From positions 327,501 through 391,500 of the forward strand of contig JBAMJR010000025.1 in assembly GCA_038501785.1 (NCBI GenBank): a DNA stretch of 64,000 bases, in the 5' to 3' direction. Shown here one piece after another: positions 34,290 through 46,077 of this stretch. Under the pieces are notes generated by a model that saw only the letters and a list, made by a program, of their open reading frames with translations, had not been told where the DNA came from and did not search any database. Source of the stretch: Myoxocephalus aenaeus. Its lineage: Eukaryota > Chordata > Actinopteri > Perciformes > Cottidae. The translations under genes and the position numbers were made by a program. Numbering within the stretch: the first letter of the stretch is position 1; the number at the start of each line of letters is the position of its first letter.

Positions 34290-34525
34290 CACCTGCCATC
34301 GGTGTTAAAGCGATGTTAAATCAGAAGATTATAAAAAAGTGCGATACAAGTAGACCATTCACGAAGATGAGGAATCACGCAAATTGGCTCCTAGGTTCAT
34401 TGGCCCCTTTCACCAGGGTGGCCACTCCTGTTGCTACCTGTTTCCACCTTCCCCGTTCCATAAGAATTCACCTGATCTTTCATGTGTACAGAATCAAGCC
34501 TTGCCAGGTCCCCTCCTCACATTAC
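34290..34525 (+). pseudogene. Gypsy pol C-terminal fragment
   Basis: Translation gives LLGSLAPFTRVATPVATCFH, then LPRSIRIHLIFHVYRIKPCQ, the region after the integrase core in Ty3/gypsy pol (compare FIGPF..R.LPASLRIHPVFHVS.LKP from general family knowledge). It continues the element at 32424, displaced by the SINE and the LTR-like insert. Confidence 0.72.
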
Positions 34526-34562
34526 ATTTAATTTAGCTGACACTTTTATCCAAAGTAACTTA
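34526..34562 (-). repeat. tRNA-SINE tail fragment
   Basis: TTACATTTAATTTAGCTGAC and ACTTTTATCCAAAGTAACTT are the reverse of the 3' end of the SINE at 14341. Confidence 0.65.
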
Positions 34563-35300
34563 TCAGAATCAGAATCAGAATCAGAAACCGTTTATTTGCC
34601 AGGAATGTTTTCACACAAACGAGGAATTTTTTTAGGCGGAAGGTGCATACATTGGACATGGACATGGGACGTAAGACGAGACAAACAACAATCAACAATC
34701 AACGAAAACAACAGTGCAATTGGTATTAAAATATGTGTAAGATAAGCAAGTGCTCAGTCAACAGATACGTTAATGTGAATGTATGTTAAAGTGACATGTG
34801 TATTTAAGTTAAAGTGTATGTTAAAGTGACGAGTGTTTAAGTATGCGGTGTGCAGAGGAGTGACTGGTAAAGAGAAATAAAAATAAAGAAGAGAAAATAA
34901 AAATAAAAATTAAGAGTTAAAATAAAAAATAAAAAATTAAAATAGCTGGGGGTGACAGAGACAGTCAGTGGGGGACCCGAGCCCCATTGATGAGCCCGAC
35001 TGCTGACGGGAAGAAACTGTTTGTGTGGCGTGAGGTCTTGGTCCTGATGGACCTCAGCCTCCTGCCAGAGGGGAGGGACTCGAACAGGATATGTCCAGAG
35101 TGAGAGGGGTCAGCTGCAATCTTCCTAGCTCGCCTCAGAGTCCTGGAGGGATGGCAGATTACAGCCAATCACCCTCTCAGCAGAGCGGATGATGCGCTGC
35201 AGCCTGGCCTTGTCCTTGGCAGTGGCTGCGGTGTGCCAGACGGTGCCAGACGGTTCTATTGCGGGGAGCAGGACATAGACTAGCGGAGCCAGGGCTTGAA
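34563..35300 (-). mobile_element. Rex1-like LINE 3' part
   Basis: On the minus strand 34965-35170 reads RRARKIAADPSHSGHILFES, LPSGRRLRSIRTKTSRHTNS and FFPSAVGLING; 35150-35300 gives ARLQRIIRSAERVIGCNLPS just upstream. The + strand edge TCAGAATCAGAATCAGAATC is the (ATTCTG) 3' tail. Parts in two frames; not functional. Confidence 0.82.
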
Positions 35301-35606
35301 GAAAGACGGGCATGCTAACCACTGGGCCACAGTCGCCGGCCCTCCTTCCTCCTCTCCAGCCATTGTTTGTCCCCTAATGATTGTCCTCAGCCTGTTTTTG
35401 TCTGTTTCTGTTTTTTTTCCCTATGCTTAGTGAGCCCTTTTTTTTGCCTTTTGTTTGTCTGCGCAGAATGTTCTGCTGACTGCCTGTTTTGTTTTAGATC
35501 TTCTAGTAAACTTTTTTTGGGGGGGACTGATACTGTTTTTGTGTCATCCTATTTGAGTCTTTTGAGTTCTTACCATCACACGGTCTGATGTGTGTGTCTG
35601 AGAAAA
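35301..35606. repeat. SINE head fragment and LTR-like debris
   Basis: GCATGCTAACCACTGGGCCACAG-like bases at 35311-35333 look like a reversed tRNA-SINE head. The T-rich tract 35380-35560 resembles the LTR-like piece at 33849. Assignment is weak. Confidence 0.3.
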
Positions 35607-35608
35607 CT

Positions 35609-36010
35609 GATGAGGCATTCAAACGTATGGCTTCTCATTCAAAGTCTTCTCGAGCTATATTTATTTAACATTTTCCAAATACAATCATTGTCTCTTATTG
35701 TTTCCCTAATTTTTACTGTGTCCATCTACACAACATATTACAGAGTGCAGGAGCCAGCAAAAAACGGATTGCACTGCTATGCTATCATGTTAGCTTAGCT
35801 AGCACTCGACAATCGGTCTTAATACAAAACTCAAGTAACAATTAACTACGACATGAACCAAATTAATATTCTCAAATGACTGGGTAAACATTAGTCCACA
35901 AGTGATTTATCTGGTGTTTTGTACACTTTACATGTCACTAACCTGAGAGAACAGTAACAAGGATGAGGCAGGCAGACGTGGCTTCTCTTTCAAAGTCTTC
36001 TTGAGCTATC
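35609..36010. repeat. Two direct repeats of about 49 bp
   Basis: GATGAGGCATTCAAACGTAT (35609 on) and GATGAGGCAGGCAGACGTGG (35962 on) both continue into GGCTTCTC.TTCAAAGTCTTC and TGAGCTAT. The copies are about 350 bp apart and differ at a handful of positions. I do not recognise the sequence. Confidence 0.75.
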
Positions 36011-37690
36011 AGAAGATGCTGCTTGCGCACATACAAGTCCCGAGTCGTGAGGCAAATTTGCAGTGCTGCACTGCCTCCTACTGTCCCTGGGTTTTTAAAA
36101 CACTTCTAAGGAAGTTATTATAATATATTCTTATATTTGAAAGTTCTGAAAATTACCAAAATTAAAGCAATTAATCCTATAAAATATGAATCAAATAGAC
36201 AAATGTGACCATACATTTTGTGTGTCACATTATACACTGTCCCTGCGCTGGATACAGAGACGGCTTCCTCCGGTCAGGAAATCGCTACAGAACTGAGGCG
36301 CTTGTATCTGTGTGTCTTCATATTATCTATACGACTGACTGGAACTAGCTTTAGACTGAACCGATTTTCAAGAAATTTGGTTTGTTATAAACGTGAAATT
36401 GAACATGATACTGGTTACTTACTAGAATTAAATCATGTTACTGGGGGAGGATCTAATCTTCTCTATGCCAAAACATTATCTTCTGAATAGCTACAACTTT
36501 GCACATTGAGTAAGACAAGAAACTAGGCTACTTTTAATCTTACCTTGTTGCTCTTGAGCCCAATCATTTTATGTTTACATATGACATTGGTCCCAAACAC
36601 TTGACTCACTACATTGTATGGTGGTGTATTGTGTATACAACATAATCAATCCATATGACACATAGACAGAGTAGTAATAATAGCAGTAATAATAGCATAA
36701 GTAATAATAACAAATGATAACTAATAACAGCAGTAGTGGACATAATAGAATAATAAACCTTCACTCTTAACTGAATCTGGAAAACAAAAATAGTCTTGTT
36801 TATTCTATTAATGAATTGATTGAGTTATTATTACAATAACAAGCCACCAACAGGCCTTATGACAATATAACAGATATAACCAATTCTAAATAATTTACAC
36901 TAATGTTGCCTATTTATAGATTGGCCCGCATGTCTCAGAGGACCCCTTGACACTTTAAAGACTGCCCCCTCATTTGTATAATGATGAGGACATGCTTAAA
37001 GTAATGGACAAAGAAAATAATACATGAATAAAAAATGAAAAAAATGAAAAAAATGAAATATGCAATGGAAAAATAATACAGGAGTAAATTAATACAGAAA
37101 TAAATACATACATTTAAAAATTAATAAAACAATTAAAAAAGGTACAAACACAACAAATAAATGACAAATATACTATACATGAGTATATATAATTAAATTA
37201 AAGGAACATGTTATATGAGAACATGAATAATTAAATCATGGAATAAACAAAGGAAATTAAAGAAGAGCAAATTAAAAGAGAACAATCTATATATCTCCAT
37301 TTATAAAATGTTATCAATGATTAGGCCATTTACATATGTATTTATTTCTGAAAAAGCCTTTGATTATGAAGGACAGAAGCTGGGGAATCAAAGTCGTACA
37401 CACAATATTAACGGCTTGCTGTTTAAGACACTGTCAGTGCAGGGTTCATCCTCATGGCTCCTCCCTGAGGCTGATGCTCTCCATGGGACTGACAACAACA
37501 TCATGCTTCAACTTTCTGCTGCTGTTGTGATTTCAATCTTTGAGATCCTCCCAGTTGACCTTTTGGTTGCATGGTTCTGTGTTGCTTTCTTATTTCGAGC
37601 TCTGAAATAAACTCTCACAAGCCATAAACTGACCTCTTTGCGCACATCATGGGACCTTCTGTTCACAAGAGCCTGAAGTGCACTGAAATA
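36011..37690. other. Intergenic, AT-rich, unassigned
   Basis: An AT-rich stretch with TAATAATAG-type trinucleotide repeats at 36670-36730 and A-rich sequence to 37300. The 100-codon frame at 37308-37610 has no family signature I know. Confidence 0.45.
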
Positions 37691-37693
37691 ATC

Positions 37694-37701
37694 ATGTGTG
37701 T

Positions 37702-37732
<31 letters not shown>

Positions 37733-37744
37733 GGGGGGGGGGGG
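37694..37744. repeat. (GT)n plus a G run
   Basis: GT dinucleotides ending in a run of 13 G, directly upstream of the CpG-rich block. Confidence 0.9.
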
Positions 37745-37769
37745 TTTACGAGCCTCTACGCCTTTAATG

Positions 37770-39400
37770 CCGTATGCTGAGTAGAGGGCGGACCCGCGCA
37801 GCCCGTGTGTGCGTGCGCGCGCCTCTTGTCGGCAGCTGCTGTGAGTCGCACATAGCTAACGGCCGCCTGTACGCGTGGTGCACCTGTAAGGAGCGAGAAC
37901 CGCCCGGTACCAGCTCACCGCCTGCCAGCAGCCGGAACACTGCTGCTTTTAACGGGATCCTGGATTTAAAAACTAGGGCTGAGGACTTCATAGCTGCCTT
38001 TGAACAGTTGGATACTCCGGAGAAATGCTTGACTAAGGTCAGTACGTCGTCTCCTCCCTACCTGTCGTGTTGCATTAATACAGAGACACGGGAGCATAGG
38101 AAGCAAATAGGCAGCTTTCCTCCAGACAGGTACCGCGGAACTTGACACTTTACAGGACTTTTCCAGTCTGTGCGCCACTGAGCGGGGAACATGGCGGAGT
38201 GGAGCAGGCGCGAGTCTCCTTGAGAAAAGCGCGTTTGAGGGATTGGAAATGGGAATATGTGCGACGTTGGCCTCTCCATTGCCCGTGGAACAGAGGCGCC
38301 GTGGCAGGCGGTTAGAATGACACACGTCCTCTCCTCCCTGAGGCGATGCTTTCTATATGAAGGATCCATTTTAATTATATTTCTATTTAATCTTACGCAC
38401 GCGACCATGAGGTGTTTTAACCACGAGTTTCTATCAAATAGGAAGAGCGTAACCCTGTAAAATAGACTTGAAGCACGAAGCACATTCCCTTCACCTTGTT
38501 TAGGGTGATGAATAATAAATAGCCTCCCGCCAGGTGTCCAGTGTCCACATTGTTCTCGAGCAGCTTCGTGTTCGCGTGCCCGCCACGCAGCCAGGTGCGT
38601 GTTGGCGGACCCGCAGCTTTAGACCAGCCGTGTGATGCGTGACCTTCTGCGGGAGCGAGGCGGCAGCACCCGCAGCTAGACCGTCACATTCCTCCATCAT
38701 CCTCTTCCTCCGGGTCTGGGTTCCTCAATCCAGCCGCAGTGGTTTTTTACTGGGTGTCACTGTTTTCGACATTTCATGAACTCCATCAAATACAACGTTA
38801 TGGTCTAAGATTATTCTCTTACATGGCCTCGAAATATCGAAATCAATTCAACCGAAGCGTTAGTATTTTGATAAGGTGTCGTTTAAATGATGGAGTGTGA
38901 AGAACATTTTTAGGAAAGCACAATTATGATTTGGATTTTTTTCCGTTCCTGGATCGAATGGCGTCGCGGTCCGCAGGAGGACTTGGGGGGTTCTGCTCAT
39001 GTGGGTCTGGACCCGCTGAGCGGGACCCGCGTCCCCTCTCTGGTCCGCGGGTTTAAAGCCAGTTGGGCCTCAGACCCGTGCGGGACTTTTATATCTCATT
39101 TAGCTCTGCCTTTTTTCTTTTTTCATTTAGGCTTCACTGCGACGAATGCACGCCGCTCGTGATGCCGCAGATCGGGTCTCCTCATTGCGGCCTTATGCAG
39201 TGCGCCTGTACAGAGTGCGCCATGCAGAGTGCGCTTGTACAGAGTGCGCCATGCAGAGTGCGCTTGTACAGAGTGCGCCATGCAGAGTGCGCCATGTCCC
39301 TGCTCCTCCAGAGCGGCGGCTCGGCCTCCGTCCTCCGCTTTACTGGAGCTGCTGTGAAGCAGAGGGAATGAGGCTAAATGAGTGCTGATTCTAGTTTGTA
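37770..39400 (+). promoter_or_regulatory. CpG-rich, repeat-poor block; candidate distal nrxn3 promoter
   Basis: The region has dense CpG (for example GCGTGCGCGCGCCTCTTGTC near 37810 and CCGCAGGAGGACTTGGGG near 38970), unlike its AT-rich surroundings, and no transposon that I can see apart from a small tandem repeat. AACATGGCGGAG at 38189 looks like a YY1-type element. AAG|GTCAGT near 38037 would be an acceptable splice donor. It lies about 22 kb upstream of, and in the right orientation for, the nrxn3 coding exon. Human NRXN3 also has non-coding 5' exons. A link to nrxn3 is inference; it could be the start of an unrelated or non-coding transcript. Confidence 0.4.
39207..39293 (+). repeat. Tandem repeat, 3 copies of a 29-bp unit
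   Basis: Units start at 39207, 39236 and 39265. Each contains TGTACAGAGTGCGCCATGCA and ends GAGTGCGC; the two halves (ACAGAGTGCGC / GCAGAGTGCGC) are themselves similar, so the basic unit may be about 14-15 bp. Confidence 0.9.
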
Positions 39401-40373
39401 TTCATAGCTGCAGCACACATTTTGATGTGCAGGATTTTAAGAGTTAATCGGATTAGATTATATTGTGCATGTATTCCTACCACGGGTTGATAACGGGCGC
39501 GCCCCGCAGAGATGCGCCTCTTTCCCGCACAGGGCCCAACGGGCCTCATGCTGCTCATTTACAACCAAACACTTTCATGTGTATGTTTCGAGGAAGAAAA
39601 CAATGTGTGCTTTCAATTGGTTCAAACGATCGTTCATTATTTTACCGTCCTTTAAAAATATATTTTATAGGAGTTAAATGAAATCCGACTAGATGAAATA
39701 GCATTAGTAAATGTCTGGTCGCTTTATTAAAGAGGCTCTTTTACGCTCATCCTCTTCGGGGCTCCGACATGGACGCTGCGTATTTTTGTGCCAAACATGA
39801 ACCCGCTCTGGATGTAATGTTCCTCTCGTGCTTTTAGAGGTGGGGCTGCTCGGTAGATGGAGCCGTTTGGGCTGATGTGTCTGAGGACCAGGAGCCAAGG
39901 GCTCTCACGGTGCGGGTCCTCCGGTGTTGAGATGCTCGTTCCTGCGTTAGACGGGCTGTCTCACTCCTTGCCGTTTTTGCTTTTTATTTTTCACGGTGTC
40001 ATACATAGTGTGTGACATTGCTGGACCATCAATATTTTCTCTTCCATATCGAACATATGTGCTGTGCCATCTTTAGGGACACGATTTAAAATAAGGTGTT
40101 CAAATATAAATGAAAGAGAAAGGAACATTATTCTCTCTCTTTTTTTGTAAATATTTCTGATTAATCCAGACCTGCAGGCATGTCATAATTTATATTATAT
40201 TATTATTATCAGCATTTCTGCTGATGGACCAGTTGGAGTATTGTGAAAAAATATGAAAAGCCAATCAGTCATAATAAAACAAGTAAATGGCACAACGTGA
40301 TGTTCTCTAACCTGCTGGTGATGAGGTGTTTGTGGGTGTGTTCTCTGAGTAGTGATGGAGCCATATCCACGCT
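39401..40373. other. Intergenic, unassigned
   Basis: No gene or repeat recognised. Confidence 0.4.
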
Positions 40374-40375
40374 GT

Positions 40376-40459
<84 letters not shown>
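40374..40459. repeat. (GT)n microsatellite, about 43 units
   Basis: Uninterrupted GT run. The 155-codon minus-strand frame that crosses it owes its length to the repeat. Confidence 0.98.
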
Positions 40460-40463
<4 letters not shown>

Positions 40464-41530
40464 TGCACGCGCGCAATCTAACTGGGTGATGTAATGCCAT
40501 GAAGGGTGCTGCAGCAGAACCACGAAGCCCAGAGAAGGCGTGTCCTGCCTGCAGAGTAGCTGGAGAACAACACGCACACCCTTCATCTTTTACTTTCAAT
40601 GCACGGCTTTTTACGTCTGCTTTTATTTCTCGGTTTAAAAACGAGCCGCAGAGGCTGCACATGTCAATGCAACAAGGAGGACGTATTTAAAAATAGTTAT
40701 CATTTTAGGATAATTCCCCTGATTTCTTTAATTTAAAAAAACAAAACAAAAACAGTCTCTGTTTTACTGTCCTTTTTGCTCATAAGGCCATCTTGTCTTT
40801 TGCATGTGGGTGCTGAGGTGCTTTTGTCCAGACTAACCACATGGTTACTGTCAGATCATCAGGGTATTTAAATATGAGGCCCTTGTAGACTGTGTTACAG
40901 TCCTGTCTGTTATTTATCCATAAAGCCTTTACTATATCACAGCAGTGTGATACATTGATAGAATCATGCATGAGAATGTTATTCATATCCTCATTGGAGA
41001 GATACTCGCCTAGGATTGTGGGTACCTGCGCTTCAATTTACCTCCAAAAGGTTTGTGGCTGAATTGTGATGAAGAGCAAAGACGAAGAGTCGGGTCGGGT
41101 GTTTGGATGCGACGCGTGAGTGGGAGTCGATGAGGCGGAACATCGGTCTCCATCATCTACCTTCTGCTGTCTCTGCTCCCCACTGTCATGGTGTGCATGT
41201 CCTGGTCAAATGTTTCCTGCAGCAACAAAGACCGGCAAAAGAAAATGGCTCCTCTGTGAATCTGTTGGGAGACGTCAATGCGGCGCTCGTGTCAGCGTGC
41301 ATCGGCCTCACGCAGAACCATTCCAGCAAATCAGAAACATTGCAGCCTGTCCTTTTATGAGATATCATCTGCAAGCTGCGGAGGACATTTTGTCAGTGTG
41401 TCTGGACAGCGCACCTGCTTGTGTGTTTTTGTGAGACGAGTGTGTGTGATCAGGGCACCTGCTGTAAAATTGCTGGCAAGTGGTGCCCATTTAAACGCAA
41501 TGGGCCTACCGGTGGGCTGCTTTTATTTGC

Positions 41531-41586
<56 letters not shown>

Positions 41587-42225
41587 CCTCCGTCAAAGTC
41601 CGTGCGCTGTTAATAGGATCCAGTGTGCGGCTGCCTTTTGTCAGCGTGTGTGTGTGTGGACTCGTCCCTGTGGGGTTCGTCAAAGGAGCCTTTCAACGAG
41701 AACAATGATCCGTGCCGTTTAGCCTTTTAACCCCTGACGCTCCCCACACGGCCACAAAAGACACACACACACACACACACGCGCGCACACACACACACAT
41801 ACGCACACACAGATAATGTCAGAATAAGTCTGCATTTGTAAACACGAGTGCTGTGTTTGTACTTTAAGTGTGAACGCAGAGAAGGACAAGCCTTTTGTGC
41901 TCAGGTAGTGATTCATATTAGCTGAAACAATCAATTGAAAATACTAAATATACATAATGCAGGACTGTTGTAAAATTCCTGCCTCTGCTGTCAAAAATGA
42001 TTTTGTAATTTGTCAAAATAAAACAATGTGTCAGCATAAGTTTGGCTGATTTTAAAGGCTAATGCACATATCATTTTGGACTGAGGCTGCAGAAAGCTGA
42101 TATTTTCAAAATGTTCAGCACTTCTGGCTTTACAATTAAGCACAGTTGAAAAATGGAAAACATTTTTTTTTTAATTGTTGAAGAGAATATCATAAGAGTT
42201 ATGTTTGAACATAAACCAATGATTC

Positions 42226-42294
<69 letters not shown>

Positions 42295-43877
42295 ACCAGA
42301 TTAGGGGGGTGTACAAATTGTCAGTATTTCATGAAATAAAAGAAATACTAAAATATGAACATGACGATTGATGAGGTGCTCAGTACAGAGGAACTGGTGA
42401 GAAGCTCATGGTCTGACTTTAAATTGTTTGTTGTTGGAGGAGATACATTTCTATATACTATTAGTATATATAACATGTAAGATACAAAGGCATATAGGTT
42501 ATTTATTTGAATTGTTTTAGTTTATTTCATTAAGAATGCACAATTAATAGATTAGTATAAATAGACAGTAACACACAGGACCATTCCCAAATCAGTTTAT
42601 ACTGACCAGTAAATACGTTTCTATTGCACCCCAGTAGGGCTGTATCACATTATGGGTATTATTATTATTATTATGAGGAACCAATTGTATAAATAGTTGT
42701 ACACATTTGCCTGGATTTTCAATAAATGTATCATACCTTTTTTTAATTTAGCAAAATGATGGGCTTTAGAGTTTAGAGCTTCACCGTGATGCAGACATCT
42801 CCAGAAAGATGTAGAATGTAGCAAAGAGAAGATGCATTTGACTGAAAGATGAGTAAAGCACCTGCATGGCCAATGCTTCATAATACATAAAGCTGGTCGA
42901 TGCTTGTCCGTGTTGCTAAGAAACTATCCAAAACCTATTGAGATTAAATCTAATGTTTGAGTGAATATTCTAAAAACTGCACATGCCTGTTTCCAGGCCT
43001 GTGGCAATTATTACATGGTTGCCCAATTTCAATTATTTATGTGATCATTTTCTCAATTCTTAGATTCTACAACTGAGGGAACTTTAAGCCCACGTTCAAA
43101 ATGCTGCAACAAATACAAAGTGAATGTGTGTTTCCATCCATGAGGAAAAATAGAAGCTTGGCTGCTGTTTCTGTTATTGATGGGTCTTTTTTCTTCCCAT
43201 TTTGGATGACGTTTGGATGCCTGTCCTGACTTCTGTTGGTATTGCAGCTAATAAAACACAAATTAGAAAATGGATTAGTCTATTTATCACAGATAATATT
43301 GATTCAATCAAATTAATTTAACTTTGAGTTCCACGTGTCCTTCGTCAGGCCTACATGCTGTTCTTTAGTATAGCTTTTAAATCTGCAGAATCAAGTTTAC
43401 ATTTCAAGACCTGTAGAAGTAGCAGCTTTCATGGTGCTTAATGAGTGGTACAATACATCTATTCCCTTATCAATATCACATTGGTTATGTTCTGAAAGCA
43501 TTCCTTGTGGCTTTTTGCTGGAAACAAACAACACTGTTGCTAAAGATGGATTGAAATATATATTTATATACCTTTTTATAGGCAGAACTAATCATAATAA
43601 ATGTGTATATAGCAATTATAAATATATCAACAACTGTTACAAAATGCTTTACAGGACAAAAATAAAAAACAATGAGGTAACTTAAAACAGAACATATCAA
43701 TAATAGTACAAAAGTGAATGTATATATATCCATAAATGTGTGTAAATATGAACATGCATACACACAAATTGATGTGTACGTACATGTACCTATACGCATA
43801 GAAACATAAACAAACAGACACATTTCATTTGGACCTTTTAAGAATGCATCCTAAAGCCAGTCCAGAGTTGGATCTGG
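40460..43877. other. Intergenic with several microsatellites
   Basis: (CA)n at 41534-41584, interrupted CA/CG repeats at 41761-41812, and (AT)n at 42228-42291. No exon, LINE or DNA transposon was recognised in the rest. Confidence 0.5.
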
Positions 43878-44123
43878 GCCCCATTCCTCGTACCTGGTTC
43901 AACAAAGTCGATTAAATGTGCTATTATCCTGCTTAAATTAACGAGATGATTGACGCCAGGCATGTCGGTTTCTCTAAGGCTGATCCACCCTCAATCTCGT
44001 TAATACGAACAAGACGTCAGTCATCTGGATAATTGCGCGTGCCCGCTCCTCTTCAAAAGGGAGCATAGTTGAGCACAGATTCCATGATCTTATAACGCTA
44101 AACTCAGAGAAAGAGCGTCTTAT

Positions 44124-44316
44124 TTCTCCGCTGAGGAGCAGGAGATGATCATGAACGCATATGAGGAAGTCAAGTCCATAATCATGGCAAAGTCTAATGC
44201 TGCGTTCACAGCAAACGCATTGTGAATATTCACAACGTGTTTGCTGTGAACGCAGCTTAACACCGCCGCTGCGAGACATAAGCATAGCAAAATATCAGAC
44301 AAGTTAAATGCGTAAG
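44124..44316 (+). pseudogene. Myb/SANT-like domain fragment of Harbinger type
   Basis: Translation gives FSAEEQEMIMNAYEEVKSII followed by MAKSN, then, past a 60-bp insertion, NTAAARHKHSKISDKLNA and a stop. This is the helix-rich SANT/Myb-like DNA-binding segment found in Harbinger ORF2 proteins and in host NAIF1-like proteins. Removing the insertion together with one copy of the duplicated TAA would restore an uninterrupted frame. Confidence 0.65.
44198..44257. mobile_element. 60-bp palindromic micro-MITE with TAA duplication
   Basis: The insertion is flanked by TAA at 44195-44197 and 44258-44260. Positions 44199-44256 form a near-perfect palindrome centred on AATATT: GCTGCGTTCACAGCAAAC at the left pairs with GTTTGCTGTGAACGCAGC-type sequence at the right, with two mismatched pairs. 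It splits the SANT-like frame. The TAA duplication fits the PIF/Harbinger TWA target. Confidence 0.8.
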
Positions 44317-45125
44317 TGTTGGGAAAATGTATCGGCTAATTTTAAGTGCCTCATCACCCAAATCAATCAGATTATATATTTTTTAATGTGCCTGCTGACA
44401 GTAGTATACAAATTAATATATACTTATGAGGATATATGTACTGTATGCGCGTATGAATCATGTACTATATGTGTATATACATGTATGTGTAGATTACCAT
44501 ATACCTAGGAGTTTGAATATGTGTATGGGCGGATCAGTATGTATGTATTATTCATAATCAGTAATTCAATCAATTGAAGCAGTGAAAAGACATTGTGTGT
44601 GATTCTCTGTATTCTTAAGTCCACCTTAATCATTTTCTACAATAATGATATGTATGGTGTACTAATACCATTGTCATATAATTATGAGTGCTTTCAACAC
44701 ATCCATACGTTTCTTAAGCGCTAAATAAACGTTACGAACAGCACGGCCTGCAGCGGGTTTCTCAATGTTCTACCACTCGCAAAAAAGCTCAAGGCTGCAT
44801 CCAGTCTGTGTGAGACAGTCTGTGATCCAGACTATGCACACAGTCTGGGAGACGGTCAATGCTCGGCTGGGCATGTGCTGTTCATTGTACGGCTCCAGAA
44901 GCTCTCGTAAATAAATGATTCCTTGTCGGCAGAATCGATTGCGCTCGCACATGAAGTCATCATGATGTGAGAACGAAGAACTCTCTCCCTATAAAACTAA
45001 TATAACTAATATCGCTCCTTCATCTATGAGGAAGGGAGCTGCCTTTTTTGTCTGGTGGGAGTGGCCAGCTTATCCAGTGAATTTAAGTAAGCCTGTGCTG
45101 GAGCAGGTTAAGGGATTTGGATGTG

Positions 45126-46077
45126 TTCAATACCTCTGCTCAGAGAATTGGACCTTGGAATAGCAAGAAGTAGCTGACCAGCAAATTTCAGATGTTAAGA
45201 GTCCATTATGTCCTCTTGGGCTAGTCTTGGGCTACTAAAAATTTGTAAAACAATTTAAAAAGTGATTTCTAAAGTGTAGGGGAACCAGTGCAAAGATGTG
45301 AGGAAAGGTGTGATGTATTACCTTTAGTTAATAGCCATTAAAAGGCTGCTAGCAGAATTCTGAACCAGTTTAGCCAAGGAAGTTGTTTTTGACTGAGGCA
45401 GGAATGGGTATCCGCACAATTATAATGCAAATATCTATTCTATATATATTGTAGTGTCACGGGTTGTCCCTAGAGCAGTCTAGAGTGGGGCAGTGCAAGA
45501 GAGAGCTGAAAACAGGCACAATCAGACGGTATACATACAAGCGAAGTTTTATTTTCCGTCGCACCAGCAAGGTAATTTCCATAAATCAAAAAATAGTCCA
45601 TTAGCAAACATAAAGCGTCCCGGAGGAGAAAGTGGTTATTTAACGACACTGCAAAGTCCAGGTTACAAGGTCCTCCTCTTCCAAGTAGGTGTTGGTTCAC
45701 CTTCTGCTTGTCCAGCTCCTTCCTCCCATGTGCTCTTCGCTCTGCCCTTTATTAAGCTTCCCAGACCAGCCTCAACTAGGTGCCCTAAGCACCTGCAGCT
45801 GGGTGAGTGATGAGGCAGTCTGGGAGATGTAGTGTCGACCCTGGCGGCCATATTGTAGCGTGGGCGCTGATCATGAGTTGGAATGTAGCACCCCTCCACT
45901 ACCTGTCCCCTTGTGATGCCACAATATTATCTATCTATATCTATTATTCTACCAGTTTGAGCTTTTTGATACTTCCAGCACCTTATTTCAGATAAAGCTG
46001 GGTGGTTATCCTGCACTTGACTGAGGCAGGAATTCAAGGAGTTGCAAAAATTCATTGAATGTGCTGTAACTACGCTA
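45126..46077. other. Intergenic; unresolved element at 45455-45923
   Basis: The segment starts GTGTCACGGGTTGTCCC and ends CCCTTGTGATGCCACA, which could be weak inverted ends, with ATAT on both sides. It has no coding content. I could not decide between a DNA element and a solo LTR. Confidence 0.3.

Larger units (their letters stand above)
43878..45125 (+). mobile_element. Harbinger-like DNA transposon relic
   Basis: The left end GGGCCCCATTCCTCGTACCT and the following ATTATCCTGCTTAAATTAAC parallel the ends seen at 30881. The right part (TGCCTTTTTTGTCTGGTGGG, GCCAGCTTATCCAGTGAATT, GGAGCAGGTTAAGGGATTTG) is the reverse complement of 30990-31090. It carries a Myb/SANT-like reading frame (44124-44316), expected for Harbinger accessory proteins. 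No DDE transposase was seen. Confidence 0.6.

Noticed and set aside
37308..37610. 100-codon frame with a hydrophobic C-terminus as a small membrane protein
   Set aside because: No homology recognised, no splice context, and ordinary for AT-rich intergenic DNA.
37774..38145. 123-codon frame in the CpG-rich block as a real protein
   Set aside because: GC-rich DNA keeps frames open by chance; there is no domain and similar frames exist on the other strand.
40195..40662. 155-codon minus-strand frame with a TH repeat
   Set aside because: Artefact of the long GT array.
45455..45923. Solo LTR
   Set aside because: It starts TG and ends CA, but there is no convincing target duplication, and the ends could equally be weak inverted repeats.
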